NCBI GenBank assembly: GCA_963575745.1 | Contig: CAUYUJ010018571.1 | Coordinates: 729,975 to 793,974, forward strand | Origin: Prorocentrum cordatum | Taxonomy: Eukaryota; Sar; Dinophyceae; Prorocentrales; Prorocentraceae | Reading direction: 5' to 3' | DNA: 64,000 bases | Shown: positions 30,209 to 40,176 of the stretch, one piece after another | Layout: every line of letters starts with the position of its first letter | Position numbering within the stretch: the first letter of the stretch is position 1 | Program-made: the position numbers and the translations under genes | The notes under the pieces: generated by a model | Seen by the model: only the letters and a program-made list of their open reading frames with translations | What the model was told of the DNA's origin: nothing | The model's database searches: none

Positions 30209-31581
30209 TTTTATTCCCGAGGTCGTATGTGACCCCCTGGAAATGCGCCCGAGCTGCAGCTTCGGCCGCAGCCGCTGGCTCGCTGGCCACCCGAGGCCAC
30301 CCCGCGCTCGGCCTCGACGTCGTCATCATCCAGCCCAGCGCAGACGCGTTGAAGATCGGCTTGCACCGCCCCCTCTGCTGAACGTGCGGACTTCACAGCA
30401 TCCACTTCCTGCAAGAATGGGCAGCCGTGGATGGGCCGATCGAGCGATTCGCGGCCAGGGTACCTTCTCACGTCTAGGCGAGGGTTGGCGGTGGGTCCTG
30501 CCTGGGCTACTCAGCATGGCTCCTTGCTGCAGCTAGCCCGTGTGCTTCTGCCTGAATACGATCATGAGCCCTCTTCTGCATGTACGTAGCCATCGCTTTC
30601 GGCTTTGCTTGGCCGACATCTAGATATTCGGCCTGGCTCGAGCCTGCAGCTGGCTGCCTGCATGCACTGGCTCCCTCTCCTGGCCAAGCGGGGCGGGAGA
30701 GAATCGTCTTCCTCGAAGGGCTGTGCACTGGCTGAGCGGCTTGCGGCCCGATCCACTCCTGCGCCCAGCGATGGCTGCGCTGAGTTGGCCCTGGGGGAGT
30801 GGCCTCCTCTCGCTCCGTTCAGCAAGCCGTCGATGAACGTGCTCTGCACAACGATGGGCAGCTGCATGGGCGGCGCCTGGCCTGTGGGGCCGTCGCGCCG
30901 CTGGGCGGGGACCTCGGGCGCGACAAGGGACAAAGGGGACAGCCTGCCGCAAAGGCACCGATACCCCTGCTTCACCCTGCGGTCGTTGACAAGGCCGTTC
31001 CGCGCGTGCAGTTGGCCATCTCGCGGGCCTTCGGTTTCTGCCTCCCGTGCATGTTGGGCGATTTCCGCGAGCGTGGGGCCTGACCTTTGGGCGGTGCCTG
31101 GTCTGGCTAGAGGAAAATGGGCATGATAAAAAAGTCGTAGCACCGTGGTGCTTTACGGATGTGCCTTCCATCCGTGTAAGCCGCGCTCCATCCCTGCAAT
31201 TGCCGCACGCGTTCAAAGCTCTGGCCGCAGCAGTTGCAGAAGGCTCCAGCGAGAGTCCCCGTCTGGGAAGGAGCCGCGCTCCATCCCTCCAAGCGTTGCA
31301 CACTTCGAAAACGAATGTGCTCGGCGCCAAGACGAGGGCAGCATTAGCGGTTGCACGGTTTGAAGAGGATGGACGTGCGCAGCGTTCAGGCGAGCGACGC
31401 AGTCTGTGAAGACGGGCGTCCCGTCCCTGAAGTTGCTGGATGTCTTGTTCCAGGATGGCGAGTTTCCGAGAAGCGTCGTGCGAAAGGCCAGGGCCGGCCT
31501 ACGGACCCGTCTGGTGTTGCGACAGGGGGGCAGTTCATGAAGACGAGGAGCGGAGGAGAAGACGAGAAGCGATGACAGAGA
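30209..31581 (-). other. Coding-like frames of unknown origin, low confidence
   Basis: On the minus strand, 30330-30470 reads FLQEVDAVKSARSAEGAVQA DLQRVCAGLDDDDVE..., and 30560-31100 stays open with LAEIAQHAREAETEGPRDGQ and IVVQSTFIDGLLNGARGGHS. The + strand is also open in GC-rich parts. 31180-31300 holds two ~80-bp direct repeats (CCGCGCTCCATCCCT...). No domain is recognised. It could be a decayed gene or composition. Confidence 0.2.
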
Positions 31582-31735
31582 TCGGGCCAGACGAAAGGGG
31601 GGGATTGGGGAAGGGGGGGGGACGAAATTTGCTGCATGCAGCTGGTTTCGGCCCCACCGAGGGGCCTATTCCTCGATACATAGCCGCCTCCGGCGCCGGG
31701 AGCGCCAGGAAAATCAGCTACGTGAGCTGATCCTC
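31582..31735 (+). mobile_element. Foldback element family A, copy 3 (right arm lost)
   Basis: It follows A2 from TCGGGCCAGACGAAAGGGGG through ACGAAATTTGCTGCATGCAG CTGGTTTCGG and CCTATTCCTCGATACATAGC to AAAATCAGCTACGTGAGCTG AT. It then departs, so the C-run right terminus is missing. Confidence 0.75.
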
Positions 31736-32239
31736 CTTGCCCGGCCACCCCTCCCCCTTCTTTGGCAAGCCACGGGGGCGGTTTGGCCGAGGCGCCAGCA
31801 TCGGTAGGCGGCCGCGGGGAAAAGGGCACGGCAGAGGGCGGAAGTTGACGGGCCTCGAGCTGGAGATGAGGCCATGGTTGGACGCCTTGGGAGTGGAGAG
31901 ATTGTTGTTGAGAGCGGGCCTCCGTTGGTGTCGAGGCTGGGCGAGGAGAGGGCAGCGCTTCCGTCCGTGCAGCGCGCGCTCGCTCGCGCGCCCCGCCGCC
32001 CGACGCGGACGTCACCAACCTCGACGCCCAAGACCGCCCTGGGACGCGGGAGGGGGATCCGCCCTCCTTCTCCCAGCTCTTGCTCCTCCGACAGAGGCCA
32101 CGCCTGCCTGTGGTTGTAATCCCGTGATCCCGCAATATACTATTCTTTTCTCAGTGGGGGGGCGGCGGCGTGGTGGGGATGCCATGGAAGGTCCCGCCCG
32201 CAATTTCGGTGTCGCCGCCACGCGTCTGAGTTGTTTTGA
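31736..32239. other. GC-rich stretch, nothing recognised
   Basis: Mixed GC-rich sequence. Open frames on both strands have arginine/alanine/glycine composition without recognisable motifs. Confidence 0.4.
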
Positions 32240-32520
32240 CGTCGTTAGCCTCCTCCTCCTCCCGTTCCTCCTCTTTCTCCTACTCGGACCCCACCTCCTC
32301 GCACTTCCTTCCTCACCTCCTCCTGCTACCTCCTCTGCTCCTGCTTCCTCCTTCCCCCCTCACCTCCTCCTCCTCCTCCTGCTCCTCCTCCTCCTCCTGC
32401 ACCTCCTCCTCCTCCTGCTCCTGCACCTGCTCCTGCTCCTCCTCCTGCTCCTCTCCACTCCTCCCCTGCCTCCTTCTCCTGTTCCTCCGCTCCCTCTCCC
32501 GCCGCCTCCTCCTTCCCCCC
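32240..32520 (+). repeat. TCCTGCTCC low-complexity tract
   Basis: CTCCTCCTGCTCCTG units cover 32240-32475, with CCCCCCTCACCTCCTCCTCC near 32355. This is the inverted complement of the GAGGAGGTAAGGGGTGAAGG part of the tract at 29.4 kb. Confidence 0.8.
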
Positions 32521-32685
32521 CCCGCCGAAGCCGAGCAGGTCGCCGCAGCCCCGGCGGCTCTCGCCGCCGCCCGCCCAGCCACCCCGCTGCACAAGGCCGG
32601 CCGCTGCCGCACGGCCGACCCCGCCCCGGCGCCGACACTCCCGGCCAGGGACGACGACGGCGGCGGCGGCGGCGACGACGACGAC

Positions 32686-32752
32686 CCAGGCCTCCCAAAC
32701 GGGATCCGGCCGAATGGGGTCGGACGATTGCGCCGCATCGCCAACAACGACG
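32686..32752 (+). mobile_element. Solo arm of foldback element E
   Basis: AATGGGGTCGGACGATTGCG CCGCATCGCCAA matches the inner part of the E left arm. The rest of the element is absent. Confidence 0.5.
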
Positions 32753-32996
32753 TTCTTCCTCCTTGTCCCCTGTTTTCATCCTCCTCTTCTTCCTCCTCCC
32801 TACTCAAGCACACTTGGGGCTCGAGCTCGATTTGGTGTAGCGTCCGCCACCGCCCAGAGGTGCTTGAGGGGCACCGCGTAACCCCGGGCAAGTTCGCAGG
32901 CGATCGCGGTAGCGAAGGCGGGCACAAGTGTTGTGGGAGAAGAAGATGTTTCCTTAGCTCCGCATGTTCTCACGTTGTAGCCATGCTGGTGCAAAA

Positions 32997-33470
32997 ACGT
33001 TCAGCGCGTACGATGCGGGCGGGAAGTGGCAGCGTTCGCCGCGGTTGCCGAGCATTATGGGGGAGGCGAATCGTGCATCGGCCGTCGTCATCCTCCCCAT
33101 CTGGCCCATCTGGAGCGGCACGTGCGAGAAGGACGGGCAGCGGCAGCAGGCCGAACTGTTCAGAGCACCGGGCCGTGCCCCCATTTCCGACACTGCGAGT
33201 ATCGGCGCATGGGAGAAGGTCGACCAGTTTGGGAGTCTTCAGTCTCTGCTGAGCGTAATGTGGGAACCGAAGCTCGGGCCGACCGTCATCAGCTACAACG
33301 GTCGGATCAGCAAGTGCGAGAAAGGGAGACACACGCAGCGCCACGCCGCTGTTAAGCTATTAGGCGAGATGGGAAGGTGATGCGTGAGCTGGCCGTCATC
33401 TGCTACAATGGTTGGATCAGCACTTGTAAGGAGGGCGAAGGGTGGCAGCGGAGCTGCCACCTCGGCTTAA
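32997..33470 (+). pseudogene. Pentatricopeptide-repeat protein fragment
   Basis: Degenerate 35-residue PPR units are visible. The first is FSAYDAGGKWQRSPRLPSIM GEA. A central one is TASIGAWEKVDQFGSLQSLL SVMWEPKLGPT followed by VISYNGRISKCEKGRHTQRH AAVKLLGEM. After two stops at 33378-33383 another unit is VICYNGWISTCKEGEGWQRS. VISYN-x-x-IS-x-CEKG-x-x-WQ-A is the repeat core typical of the very large dinoflagellate PPR families, whose members bind organellar RNA. There is no start and no organelle-targeting segment, and the fragment stops where the LINE-like sequence begins. A decayed gene piece. Confidence 0.65.
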
Positions 33471-33573
33471 GCTTCGCAGCGGGGAGCGAGCAGAAAACCC
33501 CCGCATTCGTCGCGCCTTCCCATAGACACCTCGCTTGCCCATCTGATGTATGGACAAAGATCCTGAGAGGGGA

Positions 33574-34353
33574 CCACATGCGGTTTCTCTTGCGTGTGGC
33601 GGTCTACAACCCACTGTCTCTCATTCAGAGCTCACGACTGGAGGAGATTGCGAGTGTATTGGACGTGGATGTACTTCTTCTCAATGGCACACGAATCAGG
33701 GAGTGGCCAGATAGACAATATCACCTTCAGAGTTTACCCAACAGACGGACCGCAGTTCATTTCAGATGGCGGCGCTCACGGTATGTGACAAACTGTGCGG
33801 GGGCATGCATAGTGCTGGGACGACGATTACGACGGAACAATAGTACCTCCATAACTCCAGCGCCGCGAGAACTGGAGGGTAGAGCAGGTGACATTCGGAT
33901 CAAGTCAGGTGGTTTCGACATCTTGGCGTTTACGGGCTACCCCCCCCCACTATGCGAGACGGGCTCGGCAAAAGAGCACAGCAGCGCAGCATCGAGATGA
34001 CCATGCAGCACATCCATAATCGATTGGCGAGCGCACCAGCTCGATGCACACCCACTGCAGGCTTCGACATCAACTCGGGGTTCGGCCAGAGGATGACGGA
34101 GGAGACGAGGCTCGACCCAGACGAGAAGCACTTCGGCGCCTTTCATCTCAAGCGGAGCGGCATCGCAGGCAACTTGATGTACAACGCCATGGAGTCCCTC
34201 GACATGGCTTGCGCGAGTACCTACTGCCCGAGCGCAGGGCCGACGTACTATGGACCTAGACAGGACACCAGCACGATAGACATTGGCCTCATTGCAGCAC
34301 CCCTCCTCGAAGGGATTAAGACGCGCACGGTGGCCTGGAAACGGGGGCGTTAA
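33574..34353 (+). pseudogene. LINE endonuclease (EEP/APE fold) domain
   Basis: 33574-33950 encodes VAVYNPLSL... RLEEIASVLDVDVLLLNGTR, the usual N-terminal strand where endonucleases have WN...L...L..DVLLLQET. The catalytic Asn and Glu are replaced by Tyr-Asn and Asn-Gly. GGFDILAFTGYPPP follows. A frameshift near 33950 leads to GFDINSGFGQRM (the GDFN-x-x-G step, here with Ile). DTSTIDIGLIAAPL at the end corresponds to the S-x-IDY segment. The altered active-site positions and the frameshift mean it is not functional. Confidence 0.65.
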
Positions 34354-34419
34354 TTTCAACTCATCCCCGACGCCCAACCCAGAGACCACTTCCCCTTCTT
34401 CTTCACGACAGATTACGAA

Positions 34420-35406
34420 ATGCCGACGTTCGTCCACCGCCAACTACGACCCAGATGGGACTATACCAAACTAGCCCGAGCACTACAACTTGGCGAAGAT
34501 AGACCCGAATTCCACCGAGAGCTCGACCGGCGCATGAAAGACATTACCAACCAGCTTTCCGACTACGCCGACCTGCCGCACCCTGACTTCGACTACGACA
34601 TGTGGGCCCAGACCTCGCTGGACACCGCCCAAGCTCATTTTGGAGTTCAAGGAGCCAGGCACGAACACAACGAGATAACCCACTAGCGACACATACGCCT
34701 CGAGAAACTACGAGCTCGCCGACAACTACCCGACCATCTTGCCCACCTGTGGCAGGCTCATGGGGGAGTTCTGGACCAGCACGAAGACTACCTGAACACC
34801 CTGAAGAGCGAGATCAACGAGGCCACGTACTACAATCGAAGAGCGGCACGGCAATGTTATGCGACCTACCGCAAGTGCCTGTACCAGGAGCTGGTGGAGG
34901 CCCGACAGCTGGGGCACGCGGCGGACGCACATCGTATCGCACGGCTCCTCGCGGGCAAAGCCACGGGAGTGAAGAACCGCATATACTGCCATCTCCCTAG
35001 CTAAAAGCCCCCCTCGCGGAACTTCGCGCCCATGTCGAACGCCAAGGCAGCGAGGGAGGCACGGGGGCACAACGCGTTGATCTACGAGCCGAAATGGACC
35101 AATTTCTTTCTATTCAAGATGACGACTTCCTGCGCATCCGCATTGCGACTATGGAGATCACGGCTGACATCTTATTTCCGCAACTTCTACTTCGACTACG
35201 ACGGGCGAAAAAACGGCGCGGCACCACTAAGTGGAGTGTACCAGTGGAAGTGGCTCTGATGGCGCTCGACCCGACGTACCTGGCAAAGACGCTCATCACG
35301 CACGGTGGTTTGGGCAACTACACCACCGCGCCAGCTGAGCCTACGACCACGACCACATTCACCCACCGACCACCATCCACTTCATCCCTGCCCCGACTAC
35401 AATGAC
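34420..35406 (+). pseudogene. LINE linker between endonuclease and RT
   Basis: One frame runs from 34420 through stops at 34686 and 35002 to about 35095: RWDYTKLARALQ..., FHRELDRRMKDITNQLSDYA, then KSEINEATYYNRRAARQCYA TYRKCLYQELVEA..., AAREARG...YEPKWTNF. After a shift, 35094-35275 reads QDDDFLRIRIATMEI... RLRRAKKRRGTTKWSVPVEV. The basic RRAKKRRG followed by W-x-(L/V)P-x-EV is the pre-RT segment typical of dinoflagellate LINE polyproteins. 35400-35600 is proline/histidine-rich. Confidence 0.55.
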
Positions 35407-35599
35407 ACCACCACAACGGCCAAACGCCGACCACCACGAACAAACGGAGGCGCCCACGGCCATCGCCAGACCCGACGTCGACCCATTCGACGACCTCGAC
35501 GGAGAGGACACCCCCACGCCCGGCGAACACCCACCAACACCAGACATCAACCACCAACCAGCACCAGCCCTGCCGACTTTCGACCACCGCCCTGACCAA

Positions 35600-36385
35600 C
35601 ACCCACACACGACACGAGCACAAGACGGAAGACACAACGTACTGGACGCAGCCGCACACTACACCAACGCCAAGTCTCACTTCATGGACATCCTCATCTA
35701 CTGCCTTCGGGCCAACCAACTGCCGACCAAATCCAGCATCACTGAGGGCATCCTCCTCGACAAACGCAACCTGAAGAAGCAGATGTCCAGCCAGCGAATC
35801 ACACACCTCTCGGACGCGATTTGGAGGAGTTCCCACGCTGTACCATATTGTTGGGGGACCGCAAGCTGGCCTGGACGAATACCACCCCCAGCCACTGGCA
35901 TGGATTCCGAGCACACCGGCGCCGCGAAGGAGCAATCCTAGTACAGCGACGGACTGGCTGGTCGCTCCGACGCCAGAGACAACGCCACACCATCGAGCTG
36001 CATGACCTTACCAACGCGTTCCTGTGCCCAAGGATGGGGGACCTCCTCCACATCAGCCAACAACTTGTACGCGGCGACCTCCATGCACTAGCACATCAAC
36101 GACTGGTGAACAGTATTGTACTTTTTCCAGTGGAGGACAGCGAGGAGGCCTTCCTACTTCACTTCACGACGGCGGATTGCAGGGCCCAAGCGAAGCCCAT
36201 AAACAATTTGCAGGGGTTTATCATGAATGCATTACAGATTGGAAGAATACCACCCAGGACCCGATCATTATGTGTGATGAGGTAGAGGGACACCACCAGG
36301 ACGTATCATTATCAGGTTTCGCTGACGACTTGTTGAAGAATCGACTGTGCCCATCGTGCACGCTGAGGAGGCGATGGGGATGATT
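35600..36385 (+). pseudogene. LINE reverse transcriptase core
   Basis: After a frameshift near 35820 the frame reads HRRREGAILVQRRTGWSLRR, then TIELHDLTNAF with the motif A aspartate at about 36004. TTADCRAQAKPIN follows where G-x-x-QGDP-like motif B is expected; it is lost. A second shift leads to HHQDVSLSGFADDLLKN, with the FADD motif C at 36318-36329. FADD/YADD aspartates bind the catalytic metal in reverse transcriptases. Two frameshifts and the degraded motif B make this inactive. Confidence 0.75.
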
Positions 36386-37111
36386 CATGCGGGAGATAAG
36401 ATTTTCGACTATGTACTCCACCATTGGCAGTTCGCACATCATAAATTAAAGAATGACATCGTCCCTAGCCTCGGATCTCATGTAGAGAATCGGAAGCTCC
36501 AGGAAATTTGCCCTTCCCCCCAGGGACTTGTCGCGTCAGATGCTCGCCACCTCGGAGCTCGCAACGCTATGACAGACAGCAACACATTGGAGATATCGAA
36601 TCGCGTGCATTCTATGACCGCGGGGCGGTGCCAATTGGGAAAGTTCTGGAACGAGAGAGGGCTCTGGAGGCCCAAGCGGGAAATCTTCCTAGGGAAAGTG
36701 GTCGAACCTGGGCTCTCGGGCTTGGAGGCCTTCGTCCTGAAGAAAACAGGGGAGAAGAAGCTGGGCTCCCAAACCGTAAAGTACCTTCGTGCCTTGATGC
36801 AGGGTCGCACCCAGACGATCCACGTGGACTCGCACATGGCTGCGATGAGTAACGTCGAGGCTCTCAAGCATTGGAAGATCCTTCCAGTGAGAGCAGAGTT
36901 AGCGGCCAGACGAATTAAATGGCTCCAGAGCATGTGCCGACACAAGCAAGCACATCGACAAACCTTGGTTGCCAGTTTCGGACATATCCCGGACGAGCCG
37001 TCTACCCTGAACGAAACAGGCCGAATCAGAGCTACGGCTAACCCATGGGCCCATCAGTTTTCCAGGGGCCTCGACCTCCTCAGGGACATCAGCGGCGCGG
37101 AAAGTTTCTGA
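36356..37111 (+). pseudogene. LINE polyprotein, RT thumb / C-terminal region
   Basis: An open 250-residue frame: HAEEAMGMIHAGDKIFDYVL, RHLGARNAMTDSNTLEISNR VHSM... FWNERGLWRPKREIFLGKVV, GLEAFVLKKTGEKKLGSQTV KYLRALMQG, then ELAARRIKWLQSMCRHKQAH and LVASFGHIPDEP, ending NPWAHQFSRGLDLLRDI. The LAARR(I/L)KWLQ...H-Q-L-x-A-x-FG block is the usual post-RT region of dinoflagellate LINE-like proteins. Best preserved part of the element. Confidence 0.65.
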
Positions 37112-37259
37112 GAGATCTGGACGGACACGAACAGGTCTTGGAAGGCCCTCCCCACCCCGAACTCAGAGTCCGAACGAGCCTATCTCATAATAGACCCAGG
37201 CATCCTACGAGCAGCAGCGCGCGCCCCTGGGAGCCCTAGATGGCCTCGCTTCTACGACA

Positions 37260-38322
37260 CCCCCACGGACATGATCGATGCGAACTCGAAGATATTTAAG
37301 CGCGAACTTCTAGACCACGAAATTGGGCGAGGTTGCGACATGACATTCCCGAGCTATCGACAGTTAACTATTCATCAAGCCTCTATACCGAGCCGCGTGA
37401 TCACGAACCAGTACCCTAATTGCTACACGGTCCTGAAAAGCTGGGCTTGTGCCCAAAATCACTTCATCTTTGCCTACGCCCAGGGCCGATGCCGTATGGG
37501 ACGGAACACTGTGAAGTGGCTTCTGACAAACGTGAAGGGCCCCACGTGCGCCGTCGGCTTCGCAGCCTTTTCAGATCTGGCCTCATTATACGAACACAGC
37601 AGGATCGAGCATCTTCCGGGACCAAGCCCACTCCTCGACCATACCAGTGCTAATGCTGATCGGCAACGGCGACTCCGAGACGCCCTTCGAGCGCAACCAG
37701 GACGGGGACGACACAAAAGACAAGAAGGACACGTGCGAGGCGAAACCACAACTCACCACCCACACCAAGAATAATATGATCGTGAAACAACTCCCCCGGT
37801 GCGCCCAGCAGAACCTCGACAAAGCAGCGTCGGCTTCGACGCCTGGGCCTTCAGGAGCGACGGCCCGCCCATCCTCTACAGTCAGGGGCAGACAGCCGAG
37901 TGCGGCAAGGCCACCAGGGAAAAAATCACGACCTTGGACCTCTACAGATCTACGGGAGGGGAGGCCTATTTGCGGCGGTGAAGAAGCTCAAAATAGAGGA
38001 CCCGCTCAAGACACAGGTCAAAACAATGTTCACGGACTACGACAACTACTACAACGAGCAGACGTCCGAGCTGGCGCCCGCATGCAAGGACGACCGCACG
38101 TACGAGAAGGAGAAGAAGAGGCTCGTAGTCCACGGGCCACTGATGGGGGGATACCTGGCGCTGAGGACGACCGCAGCCACGCAGAAGTACGGCGGGGCCC
38201 CAGCGACGACGCACATGAAACTATTCATGTTATTATCGAAGACACGGGAATGGGTGGGACACCACATGGCGGGAGCAATGAAAAAAAGGCTCGGGCAGGG
38301 AGGGGGCTGCAGTAGTGAGTGA
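37260..38322 (+). pseudogene. LINE C-terminal zinc-finger-like tail
   Basis: 37271-37650: GCDMTFPSYRQLTIHQ keeps half of a C2H2 finger (first Cys and one His). NQYPNCYTVLKSWACAQNHF and TCAVGFAAFSDLASLYEHSR IEHLPGP resemble two more, with one cysteine each replaced. 37850-38320, after frameshifts, encodes LKIEDPLKTQVKTMFTDYDN... ACKDDRTYEKEKKRLVVHGP LMGGYLA..., ending CSSE and a stop at 38320-38322. Such fingers probably bind nucleic acid in related elements. Here they are broken. Confidence 0.55.
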
Positions 38323-38770
38323 AAGCGAGGCGACCTCAGCTGAGACCAGGAGCTGGCTTAGCTCGTCCCCAGTCTCGGACCTTCGAGTGTGCACGATGTT
38401 TTTGGCCACTAAAAATGTTTTCCCTGGCAGTCGTAGTTTTGACAGTTTAGTCTCGAGCAAACACTCTTTGCAGCAAACTAGAGTTTGGCATCGATCGCAA
38501 ACTTGATCGTCCCGTTTTCTGATGTGATCCCCTCGATTTCTCCACACGTCAGAGGTCGTGGGTCTCAGGCTGGGGCTCTGTCGGGCCCCCTCGGCTGAGA
38601 GACCACCGCACAGGGTGGGGGTTTTTAGGCCCGCCATAAAGCTGGGACATCGCTCCGTTTGAAGGAGAGTTGCGAGCTGCGTGTCGTGCACTAGCACGTG
38701 ATGCTTGAACCTCGGGGCTAATGATGTGAATGAATGAAATGAATGAAGGGTGGCAGCGGGCTGGCTTTTG

Positions 38771-39296
38771 ATCGGAGCAACACGCGACCCCCTCGGCACG
38801 CGTTCGCGCATCAGGCTGACATGGGCTAGTGCGAATGTGTAAACCATTTTACAGTGCTACAAACTTTTGGCCATACTGTACGTTTTTATGAGTCGGATGT
38901 GGTTCAAGCCTGTCAAGCCTTGGTTGGTACTTCTCGCATAGTGTCTTGACGCTTATGGGATCAAGCATGCTCTGCGGGCCGCGCGTGCCCGTGGAAAGCT
39001 TTGGCTGGATGGCTCAACATCGACGGCTGGGCACTTTGCCATTGCAGCAGGTTTGTTCACGGTCACTTATTTGTCAGCTTCGTTGTGCGCTCTGGAAGCC
39101 ACACTTCCCGTAACCAGCGCAGGTGCATGACAATTACTGAACATGGATTCGTCTCAAACCTTGGAGGTTTGCACGAATGGCACGCGTAACCTACACACAG
39201 GCCGCTCCAGTACCTCTTCGCTTCGTTCGGCGAAGAGTTCATGGGGCAGAATGGGTGCTTTTCACGGGCACCGTCATGTTCCTATGTTTTTTCCTC
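38771..39296. other. No gene recognised
   Basis: AT-richer sequence after the LINE with short unremarkable frames. Confidence 0.4.
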
Positions 39297-39394
39297 CTTC
39301 TCTCCATCCTCCTCCTCCTCCTTTTCCTTTTCCTCCTCCTCCTCCTTTTCCTCCTCCTCCTCCTCCTCCTCCTCCTCCTCCTCCTCCTCCTCCC
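39297..39394 (+). repeat. (TCC)n tract with CTTTTC interruptions
   Basis: TCC repeats from 39297 to 39394, interrupted by CTTTTCC words at about 39320-39350. Confidence 0.9.
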
Positions 39395-39576
39395 CGTGAT
39401 GCCCGCTTTTCCACGCCGCCAGACGTTCAGCGGCCCTCTGTCGCCCCCCTGCGCCCCTCAGGCGCGGCGCCCAGGCGCGATCTGCGGCGCTTCGCCCGCC
39501 CGCTCGCTCCCGGCCTCTCCGCCTCTGCTGACCCTGCTCCTGCTCAGGCGCGGGGCCAGGAGCGGTCCAGGCATCC

Positions 39577-39757
39577 CAGCGGGGGGCCGCGAGCTGGTGC
39601 GGTCGGGGGATCGCGCCGCATCGCCGATGCATCGGCGATGCGGGTCGATGTGGCGCCCGATCTTCTCCACGCCGACGTCACCGATGCATCGGCGGTGTCT
39701 TCACGATGCGGCGCGACCCTCTGCACCCACCCATCCGGACCCCATTCTGGAGGTCTC
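39577..39757 (+). mobile_element. Foldback element E, copy 2
   Basis: About 180 bp. The left arm ends GGATCGCGCCGCATCGCCGA TGCATCGGCGATGCGG, and the right arm CACGATGCGGCGCGACCCTC ... GGACCCCATTCTGGAGG is its inverted complement. The left flank GGCATCCCAG is shared with copy 1. Confidence 0.75.
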
Positions 39758-40023
39758 TTCGGTCTCTTGTCGGCTTTGTGTTCGGACTCGGGTGGCTGCT
39801 TGCCGGCGGTGCCATCGTCAAAAGAGTTGGGACGGTGAGCCTGCCCCAGGGAAGGGGTCGAGCGGCCGCCACCGCCGCCGCCCACGACGCCGATCCTGCC
39901 CAGGGGGGCCCCTCGAGGCGCCGAGAGTCGGCGCTCTTGGACAGGGAGGGGGGGCCCTCGACGGACCGAGGGGCACCTGCCGCTCCCAGGGCCCCCGTAC
40001 CGGTCGCCACGGCTACACCTTGG

Positions 40024-40176
40024 GCGATGCTTAAGAAAACTTAAATTTTGGGCCAGAGTCTCGTTTATTCTTAATGTTTCAATGTAGATCCTAAGATTTG
40101 AATAGAATGTTTGGGTTTTTATTCAACTTCTGAGACTATGAATTTCTTAACCCATGATTTCTTAAGCATTTCGCAG
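40024..40176 (+). mobile_element. AT-rich TIR element I (single copy)
   Basis: A markedly AT-rich 153-bp island in GC-rich DNA. It starts GCGATGCTTAAGAAAACTTA and ends TGATTTCTTAAGCATTTCGC, giving ~17-bp inverted ends with small indels. No ORF and no obvious target duplication. Confidence 0.55.

Larger units (their letters stand above)
33574..38770 (+). mobile_element. LINE-type (non-LTR) retrotransposon, decayed
   Basis: In order on the + strand: apurinic-type endonuclease (33574-34350), linker (34420-35400), reverse transcriptase (about 35600-36385), RT C-terminal region (36356-37111), zinc-finger-like tail (37260-38322), then a 3' non-coding part. The last ends near a GAATGAATGAAATGAATGAA run (38728-38750) that may be the element's simple-repeat tail. 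The coding region has at least four frameshifts and several stops, so it is inactive. The 5' end is uncertain. No target duplication was identified. Confidence 0.75.

Noticed and set aside
32236-33252. 338-residue open frame
   Set aside because: Poly-Ser/Leu from the TCCTGC tract, then out of frame with the PPR fragment.
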